From positions 1-35,144 of the forward strand of contig CAIQPR010000043.1 of NCBI GenBank assembly GCA_903873775.1: a stretch of DNA of 35,144 bases, given 5' to 3'. Made by a program: the position numbers and the translations under genes. Of the stretch, positions 1 to 8,310 are shown one piece after another. The notes below the pieces were generated by a model. The model saw only the letters and a list, made by a program, of their open reading frames with translations. It did not search any database and had not been told where the DNA came from. The number at the start of each line of letters is the position of its first letter. Position 1 is the first letter of the stretch. Origin of the DNA: an uncultured Actinomycetes bacterium (GTDB taxonomy: Bacteria; Actinomycetota; Acidimicrobiia; Acidimicrobiales; RAAP-2).

Positions 1-403
1 AGATGATCGTCGACTGCGGCTTCGCGCCGGCGGTCGCCGCCGTCGAAGATCCAATCACGTTCTTCGCAACGACATTGAAGGTGTACGACGTGCCGTTGGT
101 GAGTCCGTGAATCGTGCAGACCAGTGCAGCAGTCGTGCACGAACCACCGGGAGGGGTCGAGGTCACGACGTATCCGGTCAACGGGCTGTTGCCGTTCGAG
201 GCCGGAGCGGTCCAACGAACGATCACTTCACCGTTACCCGGCGTCGCGACGAAGTCACGCGGAGCGCTCGGCACCGTCTGACCCGGGAGTGTCGTCGGCG
301 GGTATGAGGGGCCCGCACTACTCACAGCCGGAAACGCGACGGCCACGGTGGCAATACTCGCGGCGATCGCTGCGAAGCCCAACACTGTTTTGCGAACGAA
401 CAT
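1..403 (-). CDS. Secreted fibronectin type III domain protein (partial, runs off left edge)
   Basis: The frame opens at ATG 403-401 and stays open to base 1, so only the first 134 codons are present. Residues 1-31 look like a Sec signal peptide: FVRK, then a long Ala/Val-rich core ending near PAVSSAG. A Pro/Thr-rich linker follows. From about residue 44 there is a fibronectin type III fold, starting PSAPRDFVATPG and including VRWTAP, LTGYVV and GLTNGTSYTFNVVAKN. Two cysteines, in CTTAALVC, sit where many actinobacterial FN3 repeats have a disulfide pair. An AAAGGCGG ribosome-binding site lies 6 bases before the ATG, and a perfect TATAAT lies further upstream. The gene follows the DUF4012 gene on the same strand. 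FN3 repeats are general adhesion or spacer modules, so the substrate is unknown. More repeats probably follow outside the window. Confidence 0.85.
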   Translation of the reverse strand, partial: MFVRKTVLGFAAIAASIATVAVAFPAVSSAGPSYPPTTLPGQTVPSAPRDFVATPGNGEVIVRWTAPASNGNSPLTGYVVTSTPPGGSCTTAALVCTIHGLTNGTSYTFNVVAKNVIGSSTAATAGAKPQSTII

Positions 404-446
404 TTCGTTCCGCCTTTCAAAAGAACTGATCCGAAGATACCGGGAA

Positions 447-476
447 ATTATACCCCAGAAAATGTCAGGGCAACAG
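447..476 (-). promoter_or_regulatory. Sigma-70-type promoter of the FN3 protein gene
   Basis: The minus strand carries a perfect -10 hexamer TATAAT at 452-447, preceded by GGGG. Possible -35 hexamers are CTGTTG (476-471, spacing 18) and TTGCCC (473-468, spacing 15). The start codon is about 43 bases downstream, leaving room for a leader with its own ribosome-binding site. The FN3 gene can therefore be expressed apart from the DUF4012 gene upstream. Confidence 0.6.
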
Positions 477-507
477 TGAAATTTCGGCGTCCGTCGTGAC
501 GTGTGCG

Positions 508-2331
508 TTAACCCGCGTCCGCAAAGATCAGGGACACGGGCACGGTCAGGTCGAAAGGTCCCTGGATACCGCCTTGGACAGCTCCCGAAGGACGGGAAAC
601 GCTGACAGACGTAACAATTGGGAACAGGCGCGATTGAGGAATAAGTCGCAAAACAAATTTATTTGCGTGCACTGCGTGCGGTATGACGGTCGAAAAATAC
701 GCGGTACCGGACGATTGCGGCATGACGACGACGGAAGTGCCATTCAGGACAAGCCCCGACTCCACGTGCCCGCCCGAAACAAACGATCCGGCGGGTGACC
801 ATAGATACGTGTTTGAGACGTATTCCCCCGGCACCTTCGCATTCAGACCGTCTGGACCAAGCGCGTATGACGACTTTTGACCGGCGGGCGCGGTATTTGT
901 TTCCGTCACGACCGTATTGACCGTGGCACTGCCATTGGCGTGCAGTTGAACGGAGATACGTTGAGAGACCCGAACGTAATAGTCGAGCTTGGCCGCGACG
1001 GCACTCTCCACGGCCAGGTGGAAAGTGGCGTCTGGTTGGGGGGCGTCGATCAGTCCGGACGCCCCCAAACCTGTGATCGCCGTCTCCACCCGTGGAATTG
1101 AACTCCACACGAGAAGGTGCCGTCCGGGAATGTCGCTCGAGAGAGCGCGCAAGAATTGGAATTCCTTGTACGTAGAGCCTTTGATGCGCTCTAAGAGGAG
1201 TGCCGCAATTTCGTTGAGCTCGGCTTTGCGAGGTCCTTGACTGCCAACGGGATAATCCTCATACAAGTCGTGTAGTACGTACCTGGAAAAATTGTGTTCG
1301 TCGAGAGTGACGTGAGCCGAGGGTACGTACAACGGACCCGTCACGTGAAGGAGAGACGCCATCGCGGGGACGTCCAACGCCACCACGGTGCCGACAGGTA
1401 CTCCCGTCGAAGAACGGAAGATGGCCGCGGCCGTTCGTCCACTCCACGAGAAGTCGGCGGTCGCATTGACGAACCGTAGATCCTGGTTCGCTCCATTGCC
1501 GTAGAAGAAATATTTCGTACCCGCACTCGCCGGGACACTGACCGGGGCCGGAGCGACGACGCTACTGGCGGGACCGGATGCGATTTCTCGGACATCAGTT
1601 CCCGCAACCGAAAGCAGCGTGTAGGACAAAATGGCACCTTGCTCTCGCATTTCCGCATTGTTCTCCGGCAAGACGAGCACTTTGGAATGAGGCGTGGCGA
1701 AAATCGATCGCGCCAACTCGACGCCATCGCTGGCCTTTTGGAGTGTTGACACCAGTTTGGTCACTTTGGCATTGAACGAAGCCCGGTTCGATCCAACTGG
1801 ACCGTAGAGCGATCCCTGTGGACGGTCCAACGATGCGAGAGTCCGGACCGATGCGTCAATCTCCGCGCCCAATTGCTGCAGTCGAGACGACGTCAAAGCA
1901 ACCTTGGGACCTTGGGCAACCTCTTTCGACACCACCGTGACGAGACGCTCTCCCGTACGAGTTGCTGCCAATGCATCACTCAACAATTGCTGGGTTCCCG
2001 ACACGTCGGCACCAAAGTATGGGACGAAGCGAAGCATCGGGAGAACGCCCAGCGTGCCAAATGATGACTTCGCTGCGGTCAACTGAATCTCTGCAGCCTT
2101 CAGGTGTTGCTGAAGGTCATCGCGCCCTCCGCTCGACTCGGCGAGCGAGAGATGGTGTTCAACAAAATTCACATTGCGCAGCGCATCTTGGGCTTTGACG
2201 TAGGACGACACTGCGGAGTAGGCAACGATCACACAGAGGCACGCAATGACGAGGACGGTTGCCGCTATCCAGGGGTGGCGTTGAATGCGTTCGCGCAGTT
2301 GAACAGCCACGGCGACATTCTTGCACTGCAC
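508..2331 (-). CDS. DUF4012 domain-containing membrane protein
   Basis: The 607-residue protein has a short cytoplasmic N-terminus, one membrane span at about residues 21-42 (WIAATVLVIACLCVIVAY) and a large extracytoplasmic part. It matches the DUF4012 family of actinobacterial and related proteins, with landmarks such as VLVLPENNAEMREQGAILSY (about residues 220-239) and FLRALSSDIPGRHLLVWSS. The family is often found in exopolysaccharide clusters, as here, but its biochemical role is not established to my knowledge. The longest frame starts at GTG 2331, which has no convincing Shine-Dalgarno. A GTG seven codons later, at 2310, sits 6 bases after an AAGAAT that could be a -10, so a leaderless start there is possible. 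It is transcribed away from the sugar transferase gene, with which it shares the upstream region. Confidence 0.85.
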   Translation of the reverse strand: MQCKNVAVAVQLRERIQRHPWIAATVLVIACLCVIVAYSAVSSYVKAQDALRNVNFVEHHLSLAESSGGRDDLQQHLKAAEIQLTAAKSSFGTLGVLPMLRFVPYFGADVSGTQQLLSDALAATRTGERLVTVVSKEVAQGPKVALTSSRLQQLGAEIDASVRTLASLDRPQGSLYGPVGSNRASFNAKVTKLVSTLQKASDGVELARSIFATPHSKVLVLPENNAEMREQGAILSYTLLSVAGTDVREIASGPASSVVAPAPVSVPASAGTKYFFYGNGANQDLRFVNATADFSWSGRTAAAIFRSSTGVPVGTVVALDVPAMASLLHVTGPLYVPSAHVTLDEHNFSRYVLHDLYEDYPVGSQGPRKAELNEIAALLLERIKGSTYKEFQFLRALSSDIPGRHLLVWSSIPRVETAITGLGASGLIDAPQPDATFHLAVESAVAAKLDYYVRVSQRISVQLHANGSATVNTVVTETNTAPAGQKSSYALGPDGLNAKVPGEYVSNTYLWSPAGSFVSGGHVESGLVLNGTSVVVMPQSSGTAYFSTVIPHAVHANKFVLRLIPQSRLFPIVTSVSVSRPSGAVQGGIQGPFDLTVPVSLIFADAG

Positions 2332-2569
2332 GTCTTCAAGCGGTCCGCACCACCCGAGTCAACCTTCTTGGTACATCCCCCGCGCGGGTCGCACCCGACA
2401 CGATGTCAACCCCCAAATTATTTTCTCGTGACCAACGCGCAGAAAGTTTTTCTACAAATAGAACATTCGAGCGAGTGTTATCTTCGAGGTCTATGCGTTG
2501 GGCACACGTGTGCGCCATTGCGACAGTCCGCAACCGATAGTCAGCACAGTGCAGAAAGGGAGACCGAGG
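2332..2569. promoter_or_regulatory. Divergent intergenic region with a 12-bp palindrome
   Basis: This 238-base region separates the DUF4012 gene (minus) from the sugar transferase gene (plus). It is more AT-rich than its surroundings around 2415-2465. It contains a perfect 12-base palindrome, GCACACGTGTGC, at 2502-2513, and a smaller dyad, CGGGT-CGC-ACCCG, at 2385-2397. The minus strand has a TTGACA at about 2407-2402 that could be a -35. No unambiguous promoter pair is visible in either direction. Either dyad could be a regulator site; this is inference. Confidence 0.4.
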
Positions 2570-3292
2570 GTGCCCAACGCCGAAGGCCACGAGCAGTTCG
2601 TGCCGAGCACCGTCTCCCCGTTCTCCACGCGGCAACGATTTGTCAAGCGAGCATTTGATCTCGCGATTGCCGTTCCACTGATGATCCTGTTGTCGCCCCT
2701 CTTCTTTGTACTTTCCCTTGCTGTAGGTATCAGTTCTCGAGGTCCGATTATTTACAAAGCGCATCGCATTGGCCTCTTCGGCGAGCCTTTCACGATGTAC
2801 AAGTTTCGGAGCATGGTCGAGACGCACGCCAGCCGAACGCACAAGATCGTTGGACACAAAGACCACCGCGTCACCACCGTTGGCCGATTCATTCGGCGCA
2901 CGAAACTCGACGAACTTCCACAGTTCCTCAATGTCATCAATGGCACCATGAGTATCGTCGGACCACGCCCTCAGAATGCCGACTTCATCGCACGCTACAG
3001 CGATGAAGAGCGCGCAGTTCTTCAAATTCGCCCCGGCATTACCGGACCGGGGACGGTCGTTAATTACGAGAAGATGCTCACGGGGTCAACCCCCGAAGAA
3101 AACGAACGAATCTACTTTGACACTCTGCTCCCGGAGCGACTGCAGTGCGAACTTGAATACCTTCAAAACTGGTCGTTGAAGATCGATATTCAAATCATCG
3201 CGCGGACGATCTCGAGCATGTTGTCGCGATCGGAAGCCCGTCGGACCACTCCCCTCTACCGCAGCACCAAAGTCGACAGGAAGAACAGCTAG
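2570..3292 (+). CDS. Initiating sugar-phosphate transferase (polyprenyl-phosphate glycosyl-1-phosphate transferase)
   Basis: The 240-residue product belongs to the bacterial sugar transferase family (PF02397, PglC/WcaJ C-terminal type). It moves a sugar-1-phosphate onto undecaprenyl phosphate at the inner membrane and so starts a polysaccharide repeat unit. Visible landmarks are KRAFDL before a hydrophobic membrane segment (about residues 29-53), YKFRSM at 77-82, the catalytic Asp-Glu dyad in LDELPQ (114-115), SIVGPRP at 128-134 and RPGITG. At 240 residues it is the short form without the extra N-terminal membrane domain of WcaJ. The start is set at GTG 2570, which follows AAAGGGAG by 7 bases. 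A longer frame from 2498 lacks this support. Its stop overlaps the stop of the convergent flippase gene in one CTAG. The sugar used cannot be read from the sequence. Confidence 0.93.
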   Translation: MPNAEGHEQFVPSTVSPFSTRQRFVKRAFDLAIAVPLMILLSPLFFVLSLAVGISSRGPIIYKAHRIGLFGEPFTMYKFRSMVETHASRTHKIVGHKDHRVTTVGRFIRRTKLDELPQFLNVINGTMSIVGPRPQNADFIARYSDEERAVLQIRPGITGPGTVVNYEKMLTGSTPEENERIYFDTLLPERLQCELEYLQNWSLKIDIQIIARTISSMLSRSEARRTTPLYRSTKVDRKNS

Positions 3293-4647
3293 CCCACCGA
3301 ACCCGACTCGATCTCATCAATGGGTGACGCATCGATGGGCGCGTGAACTTGCAGCACGTAATCGGATCGAAGAAGCAGCATCACGATCCACAGCACGGCG
3401 TCGAGTCCGGTACCCACCGCCGAGCCGTAAATGGGACCAACGATCCCGAAGAGGTGAACCCACCAAATGGAGAGCGCCACGTTGATGGCCATACATACGG
3501 TGTCGGCGTAGACCGAAAACCGCATTGCACCTGGCCCCGTGACGGCAGAACTCAGCCCGAGCTGAACGGAGAACGTGACGCCGAGAATCAAGAACGCGAC
3601 GAAGACTCCTCGGTCGGCACCAAAATTTCCGCGCGCCAGGAGATGCACCATCCAAGGACCGATGCCACACAAGATCGCACCCAGTATCAGGCTGACGGCA
3701 CCAAAGCCCGCAGCAATCGCAAAGACACTCTTGCGGGTCAGTCCGCTGCGACTCCCGCGACTGCGAGCAAGGCGTGCGCCGACAACGGGAACCAGAGCAA
3801 CAGGCAGCATGGTGGAAACCAGACTCAATCGCTGAGCGACACCGTAACTGCTAACCGCGATCGGACCAAGAACGGCGCCGATCACAAACGGATCGAGGGC
3901 GCGAGTAGCTAACGGTGGTACCGACTGGATAGTGCCTAGAAAGCTCAATTTGAGTGCGGCGCGGCGCAGCTTTGGTTCGGTATTGAAACGCCGACGTTCA
4001 AAACGGTAGAACAGCGGGCAGAGATATAACGGGCCCACCGTCGTAAAGGTATTGAGCACCGCGAAGACCACAAATGACTTAGTGAATTGGACAGCGACAA
4101 CTGTGAGGACCAGCCCCGCTACCGTCACCACAGCGCCAAAGCCATTCACCAGCGCCGTTCGACCGTGCGCTTCGAGACCACCCCATGCCACTGCGCCGAC
4201 GATCGCAAACCCGCACATCGCGCTGGCGAGAAACATCGAGACTTGAAGTTGCGTCATCGACGTAATGCCCGTGCCATGGAACCACAGGTAGAACGGAAGA
4301 ATCCACGACAAGGGAAGAGTGAGAAGTAGTTGCCACAGCAAGGCGCGCCACCCGATGCGACGCATTGTCCGCTTCGTGAGATCGATGAGGGCAGGGCTTC
4401 CGGCGCCAATCTGTTCGGCAACGATTGTGCGGGACGCGATCCTCAATCCCGACGCCGTGGCGAGTAATACCGGGGCCGTGTTGCCGACGAGTGTGTTGAG
4501 TCCATACCCGCCGGTCCCAAGTGCGGTCACCACGAACGGAATGCGGACAAAGGCCGACACTGCAATCAGAGCCTGCATCCCACCGAAGGATGCGGCGGTC
4601 ACGAGGGCTTGTCTTTTCGGAGAGAGCGACTCGACGGTGGTGCTCAC
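3289..4647 (-). CDS. Wzx-like polysaccharide flippase (MATE/MVF superfamily membrane protein)
   Basis: The 452-residue product is almost entirely hydrophobic, with about 12-14 predicted membrane spans. It resembles polysaccharide exporters that flip undecaprenyl-linked repeat units across the membrane. The N-terminal part has FVRIPFVVTALGTGGYGLNT, typical of this group. The start is placed at GTG 4647, which lies just after the stop of the glycosyltransferase gene (TGA 4651-4649) and 6-7 bases after AAAGG. A longer frame to 4716 would overlap that gene by 68 bases and is less likely. It is the last gene of a four-gene block with GT2, polymerase and GT4 genes. Its 3' end meets the sugar transferase gene head-on with no space for a terminator. 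Substrate specificity cannot be told from sequence. Confidence 0.88.
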   Translation of the reverse strand: MSTTVESLSPKRQALVTAASFGGMQALIAVSAFVRIPFVVTALGTGGYGLNTLVGNTAPVLLATASGLRIASRTIVAEQIGAGSPALIDLTKRTMRRIGWRALLWQLLLTLPLSWILPFYLWFHGTGITSMTQLQVSMFLASAMCGFAIVGAVAWGGLEAHGRTALVNGFGAVVTVAGLVLTVVAVQFTKSFVVFAVLNTFTTVGPLYLCPLFYRFERRRFNTEPKLRRAALKLSFLGTIQSVPPLATRALDPFVIGAVLGPIAVSSYGVAQRLSLVSTMLPVALVPVVGARLARSRGSRSGLTRKSVFAIAAGFGAVSLILGAILCGIGPWMVHLLARGNFGADRGVFVAFLILGVTFSVQLGLSSAVTGPGAMRFSVYADTVCMAINVALSIWWVHLFGIVGPIYGSAVGTGLDAVLWIVMLLLRSDYVLQVHAPIDASPIDEIESGSVG

Positions 4648-4648
4648 A

Positions 4649-5728
4649 TCACGCCTTTCGAGGGCCGTCGCCGCCAGCGACGAGCAACGAAATCTCGTCG
4701 CGCCATCGTTGTTCAATCGCGCTCTCGCTGAGGTCCCTCAATCGATAGTTCCTCGCCGCGTCGAAGGCGGCGTGATCTGCCTTCATCGCGAGGGCATCCG
4801 TAATCGCCAATGCAAACATTTTCGGGTCGTTCTCATCACACAAGACGCCGACGACGTAGTGCGCCAACGCCTCCCGGTGCACCTCGAAGTTCAAGCACGC
4901 CACAGGAACGTCGAAGCTGGCAGCTTCGTAGATGGTTAAACAGAAAGTTTCCGATTTTGACGGCTGTACAACGACGTCGGCGCTGGCGAGATACGGACGA
5001 ATGTCGGCGACGTGACCCGCGAAGGTGACTCGACTCTCGACGCCGAGTTCACGCGCGAGGGACTCCAACATCGGACGCTCCGGACCATCCCCGCACACGG
5101 TGAGGTGAAAATGGGCGGGCAGTTCCCTCAGTGCCCGAATCGACAATGCGCCATTCTTGTGCGGAATAAGTGAATGAAACGCCACGAGCCGCACCTCTCC
5201 ATCGGTGTGCGACACGGGTACGACATCACCTCGCTCGAGCTCCCGAGCAGCGTTCGGAATCACAATGACGCGATCCGACATCTGAAGGTCTCCCACCATC
5301 TGTTTCGTTGCGCTCGACACTGCAACCACGCGGGTCGCCCGGCGATACGCGCGACGATTACGACGAGCGATCGCCATGAGTCGACGAAGCTCACGGCGCT
5401 CTTCGACGAGCGAGTGTTCCCACATAATCCGAGGAATTCGAGACGGCATTCTCGACCACGGCCACAAGAGGCACGCCCACAAACCGACGATAATTTCGAC
5501 GTCCGCACCCGTCGACAACGGAGAGGTCAAGACACTCCCGACGACCGAACCCAGCCCCGACCGGAAAGTTACGCCAGGCAGAACATCGTGCACGTCTTTC
5601 GCCACATGGTGCCGCAGAACAACGACTTCGATCTCATTGCCCTCGACAAGGGACCTGGCGAGAGTGACGAATGCTCGCTCGAGGCCAAGAAGGCGATCCA
5701 AGCGGTAGACGACGAAGCGAATCTTCAT
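4649..5728 (-). CDS. GT4-family glycosyltransferase
   Basis: The 359-residue product is a GT-B fold retaining glycosyltransferase of family 4. The C-terminal nucleotide-sugar domain carries VIPNAAR, LIPHKNGALSIRAL, VCGDGPERPMLESLA and the E-x7-E motif in PSKSETFCLTIYEA, which binds the donor. The N-terminal acceptor domain starts MKIRFVVYRL. It probably adds one sugar to the growing lipid-linked repeat unit on the cytoplasmic side. Its ATG overlaps the stop codon of the polymerase gene (ATGA at 5728-5725), so translation is coupled. Donor and acceptor are unknown. Confidence 0.92.
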   Translation of the reverse strand: MKIRFVVYRLDRLLGLERAFVTLARSLVEGNEIEVVVLRHHVAKDVHDVLPGVTFRSGLGSVVGSVLTSPLSTGADVEIIVGLWACLLWPWSRMPSRIPRIMWEHSLVEERRELRRLMAIARRNRRAYRRATRVVAVSSATKQMVGDLQMSDRVIVIPNAARELERGDVVPVSHTDGEVRLVAFHSLIPHKNGALSIRALRELPAHFHLTVCGDGPERPMLESLARELGVESRVTFAGHVADIRPYLASADVVVQPSKSETFCLTIYEAASFDVPVACLNFEVHREALAHYVVGVLCDENDPKMFALAITDALAMKADHAAFDAARNYRLRDLSESAIEQRWRDEISLLVAGGDGPRKA

Positions 5729-7011
5729 CGACTGTCGACCGTCTCGACCACCGGTTCAGGTTCGAGGGTCACGACTGCTGGCTCACGAAGCGAAATAGCT
5801 GCGAAGAGCGAAATGGCAATCCACACCGAGGTGTCCAACGACGACGCGTTCCAAGACATCTCGGTAATTCCGTGAATCAAGATCACTGTCAACGGCAACG
5901 TCCTCACGAACGTCAGTCGCTTAGTCGTTGCTTTGACAGCGCGCCACATCGATAGGGCAAAAATCGCGTAGAGGCCGACTGCCATCAACCCGCCGAAGAA
6001 CGTGAGGAACAGGTATTCGCTGTGTGGGTAGTGGCCTCGAAAATTACCGAGGGCTAACAGATCCAAGTAAATAGAACGTCCGCGTCCGGCCCCGGTGAAG
6101 GGCGTGATGTATTGCTCAATGTTCAACCACACGAGACCCCGGGCGGAGAAAGAATTGGCCTTCGCGTGCCACACGACGTACAAGCCCGTTACAGGAACCG
6201 CGAGGATGTACATGAAGCCCAAGAACATGCTGTGGCGGTAGTACCCGCGCTTTTTCGCCATCAGTGGCACCGAGATCAATGCCATCAGTACACCGACAGC
6301 AAGAGAAATCTCCGGCGTACGGGAGCCCGTGACCAAGATCACCGCCGCGAAACCGATGATCGCGAGCAGTCGCTCGCGAGACTTTGGTAGAAGACACGTC
6401 AGCAGAAGTGCCATCATGCAGAACTCTGCAGGCTCGTTCGCGGAGCTGAAAATACCTTGATAGATCTCTCCAACGACGGAGCACTTGCCCCATTGGCCCT
6501 GACACGACAGCCACTGGGTAGGGCTGGCGACGCCCAAGATGAGCGCTGCGCCCATGTACCACGCGGCGTACCGGATCAGGAGTTCCGTCGTGATCTCACC
6601 AATCTTCATACCGCGGGTAAAGCTGGCCAACATCGCGATGCCGAACAGGAATTCCAAGAGGAACTTGAACTGAAAACCATTCCCGAACGCGTCTCGAACA
6701 TTGAGCCACGTCATGAGGAGAATCGCGAAGAACAAAGGTGCCGTCCGCCAATTCGGCACCACTTTTCTTGGCCCGTTTCCTGGGTTCTTGCGAAGAAGCC
6801 GGTCCTGCGCGATCGGAATCAGACCCACGACTCCCGTCACGAGGAAGGCGTACCGTGCGGTGGGCTCGCTGAAGGGGTAAATGAGAAGCGATACGAAGAA
6901 GCTCGGCACGATTGCCGTGCGCAAGAAACCGACACTCTCGCTGGGCACGCGAAGTCGCCAGCCCGCATACAGGAGCAGGAGGCCCATCGTGATGACGACA
7001 ATTGACAGCAC
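5725..7011 (-). CDS. O-antigen ligase/polymerase-like membrane protein (Wzy-like)
   Basis: The 428-residue product has roughly 10-12 hydrophobic segments and a longer periplasmic loop between them (about residues 270-320, with FTGAGRGRSIYLDLLALGNF and HYPHSEYLF). This is the layout of the Wzy polymerase / WaaL ligase superfamily. In this locus polymerisation of repeat units is the likely job. The start is GTG 7011, directly after the TAA of the GT2 gene and 5 bases after AAAGGGG. Wzy and WaaL cannot be separated by sequence alone. The neighbouring flippase and Wzz-type chain-length protein favour Wzy. Confidence 0.85.
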   Translation of the reverse strand: MLSIVVITMGLLLLYAGWRLRVPSESVGFLRTAIVPSFFVSLLIYPFSEPTARYAFLVTGVVGLIPIAQDRLLRKNPGNGPRKVVPNWRTAPLFFAILLMTWLNVRDAFGNGFQFKFLLEFLFGIAMLASFTRGMKIGEITTELLIRYAAWYMGAALILGVASPTQWLSCQGQWGKCSVVGEIYQGIFSSANEPAEFCMMALLLTCLLPKSRERLLAIIGFAAVILVTGSRTPEISLAVGVLMALISVPLMAKKRGYYRHSMFLGFMYILAVPVTGLYVVWHAKANSFSARGLVWLNIEQYITPFTGAGRGRSIYLDLLALGNFRGHYPHSEYLFLTFFGGLMAVGLYAIFALSMWRAVKATTKRLTFVRTLPLTVILIHGITEMSWNASSLDTSVWIAISLFAAISLREPAVVTLEPEPVVETVDSR

Positions 7012-8001
7012 TTATGCCCCTTTCCTACGCACAGAATCGGCGTCCTCTACGCGATCGGCCGCCGAAGATCGAGAAGATCGACTCATTGCCTTGCGATACA
7101 TTGTGCCACTCGCTAAACCCGACATTCCGAGAATGAGGTTATTCAGGGACGGTAATGGAGCCCCGCGAAATTCACGTGCTGTTTCCTTCACGCCCGTGAA
7201 GCTTCGTGCGCCCAACGCGTAGCGAAGGGGCTGCCCGGCGAGAAAGTCGCTGTAGGTCTTGGGATCCCAGCGGTCCCGGAACTGGCGTACCCACGACAGA
7301 GACGAAGACCAGTCGGTTGATCGAGAAATACCACCCACTTCCGCCATGCCCACCATGGCGAGAGATTCAGGCATGTGAATAACCGACACGTTAGGTAGAG
7401 CTGCAATCCTCACGAGGAAATCCCAATCTTGATGTCGGGTGAGCTCCGGGTCCCAATTGCTCTCCTGCGCGAGTGCGGTTGACGCGAACATGGTGGAGGT
7501 GTGCATGAGGTTTCTGCTGGCCGACAAGCGCCGCGAGCGAAACAAGTAATCCTCTACTCGTCCCTCTACAAACAAGGTCGTCGGTGCGTCAGTTGATGTC
7601 CCGTCGGGATTGACGTACCGGATGCGCGAACCGATCACGACTCGGTCCGGTTGCGGCGACCGGAGAGCGACCTCTAACTGTCGCTGCAACTTGTCCGAGA
7701 CCCAATAGTCGTCATCGTCAAGGTAGGCGACGAATCGAGACGTGGCACGAGCCGTTCCCGAATGTCGCAAATGAGCCCCACCGCGCGCATCGCCGTCAAC
7801 AACTATCGCGACATTGGTGCACCCTTCTGGCACAACAATCGAGGAGCCGTCGGTACGACGCCCATCGACCATCACCACAACCCAGGTTCGGACACCGTCC
7901 TGGCGTGCCGCTGTCTCGATCGCTCGAGTCAGTGTCGGCCGCCCCATCGTGGGAATGACAACGGTTACGTCGATCTCAGAGGGTTGGGCACCCGAGGTCA
8001 A
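7012..8001 (-). CDS. GT2-family glycosyltransferase
   Basis: The 329-residue product is a GT-A fold inverting glycosyltransferase of family 2. It has VTVVIPTMGRPTLTRAIETA near the N-terminus, the metal-binding acidic cluster in VAYLDDDDYW, and a later TRHQDWDFLVRIA that fits the acceptor or catalytic-base region. The start is TTG 8001. It is chosen because a strong AGAAGGAG lies 7 bases before it and no ATG or GTG in frame has such support. It is the first gene of the minus-strand block GT2-polymerase-GT4-flippase. Donor sugar and acceptor are unknown. Confidence 0.92.
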   Translation of the reverse strand: MTSGAQPSEIDVTVVIPTMGRPTLTRAIETAARQDGVRTWVVVMVDGRRTDGSSIVVPEGCTNVAIVVDGDARGGAHLRHSGTARATSRFVAYLDDDDYWVSDKLQRQLEVALRSPQPDRVVIGSRIRYVNPDGTSTDAPTTLFVEGRVEDYLFRSRRLSASRNLMHTSTMFASTALAQESNWDPELTRHQDWDFLVRIAALPNVSVIHMPESLAMVGMAEVGGISRSTDWSSSLSWVRQFRDRWDPKTYSDFLAGQPLRYALGARSFTGVKETAREFRGAPLPSLNNLILGMSGLASGTMYRKAMSRSSRSSAADRVEDADSVRRKGA

Positions 8002-8310
8002 CAGAAACTCCTTCTATGCGAGTGGCGGGCCTATAGCTGCGGACGTACTTGGTCTCCGACGCATCGTAGGTGACCCGAAAGGTTTAACTTTTTCACTCGC
8101 GAGCAATTGGCCCCGAATATCCCACCGCGACATGACGAAGCGACTCGGGCGTGCCGGGGGCACTCGTCGTCACGTACGAGGACGTGGGGAACACCCACGA
8201 CAGGTGCGAGTACCGCACTTTTGGTGCGTGGATGCCTCCGACTCTGGTGGGTTCGTCAAGTAATGTCCAAGAGCAATCGATTTCGAATCCAGCTAAAGAC
8301 AGCAGAATCC
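8002..8310. promoter_or_regulatory. Intergenic region with tandem hairpins before the Wzz/BY-kinase gene
   Basis: This 309-base stretch lies between the divergent GT2 and Wzz/kinase genes. It holds the GT2 ribosome-binding site at its left end. Three short GC-rich inverted repeats follow on the plus strand: GTGCC-GGG-GGCAC (8151-8163), CGTGGG-GAACA-CCCACG (8183-8199), and an alternative pair in which CGCAC (8214-8218) can pair with GTGCG either at 8204-8208 or at 8224-8228. The first of these alternatives is followed by TTTT. No clear coding frame or JUMPstart/ops element was seen. Confidence 0.45.

Noticed and set aside
3435..3453. GGGACC...CCCG resembling a DevR box
   Set aside because: It lies inside the flippase coding sequence and the spacing between half-sites is one base too long.
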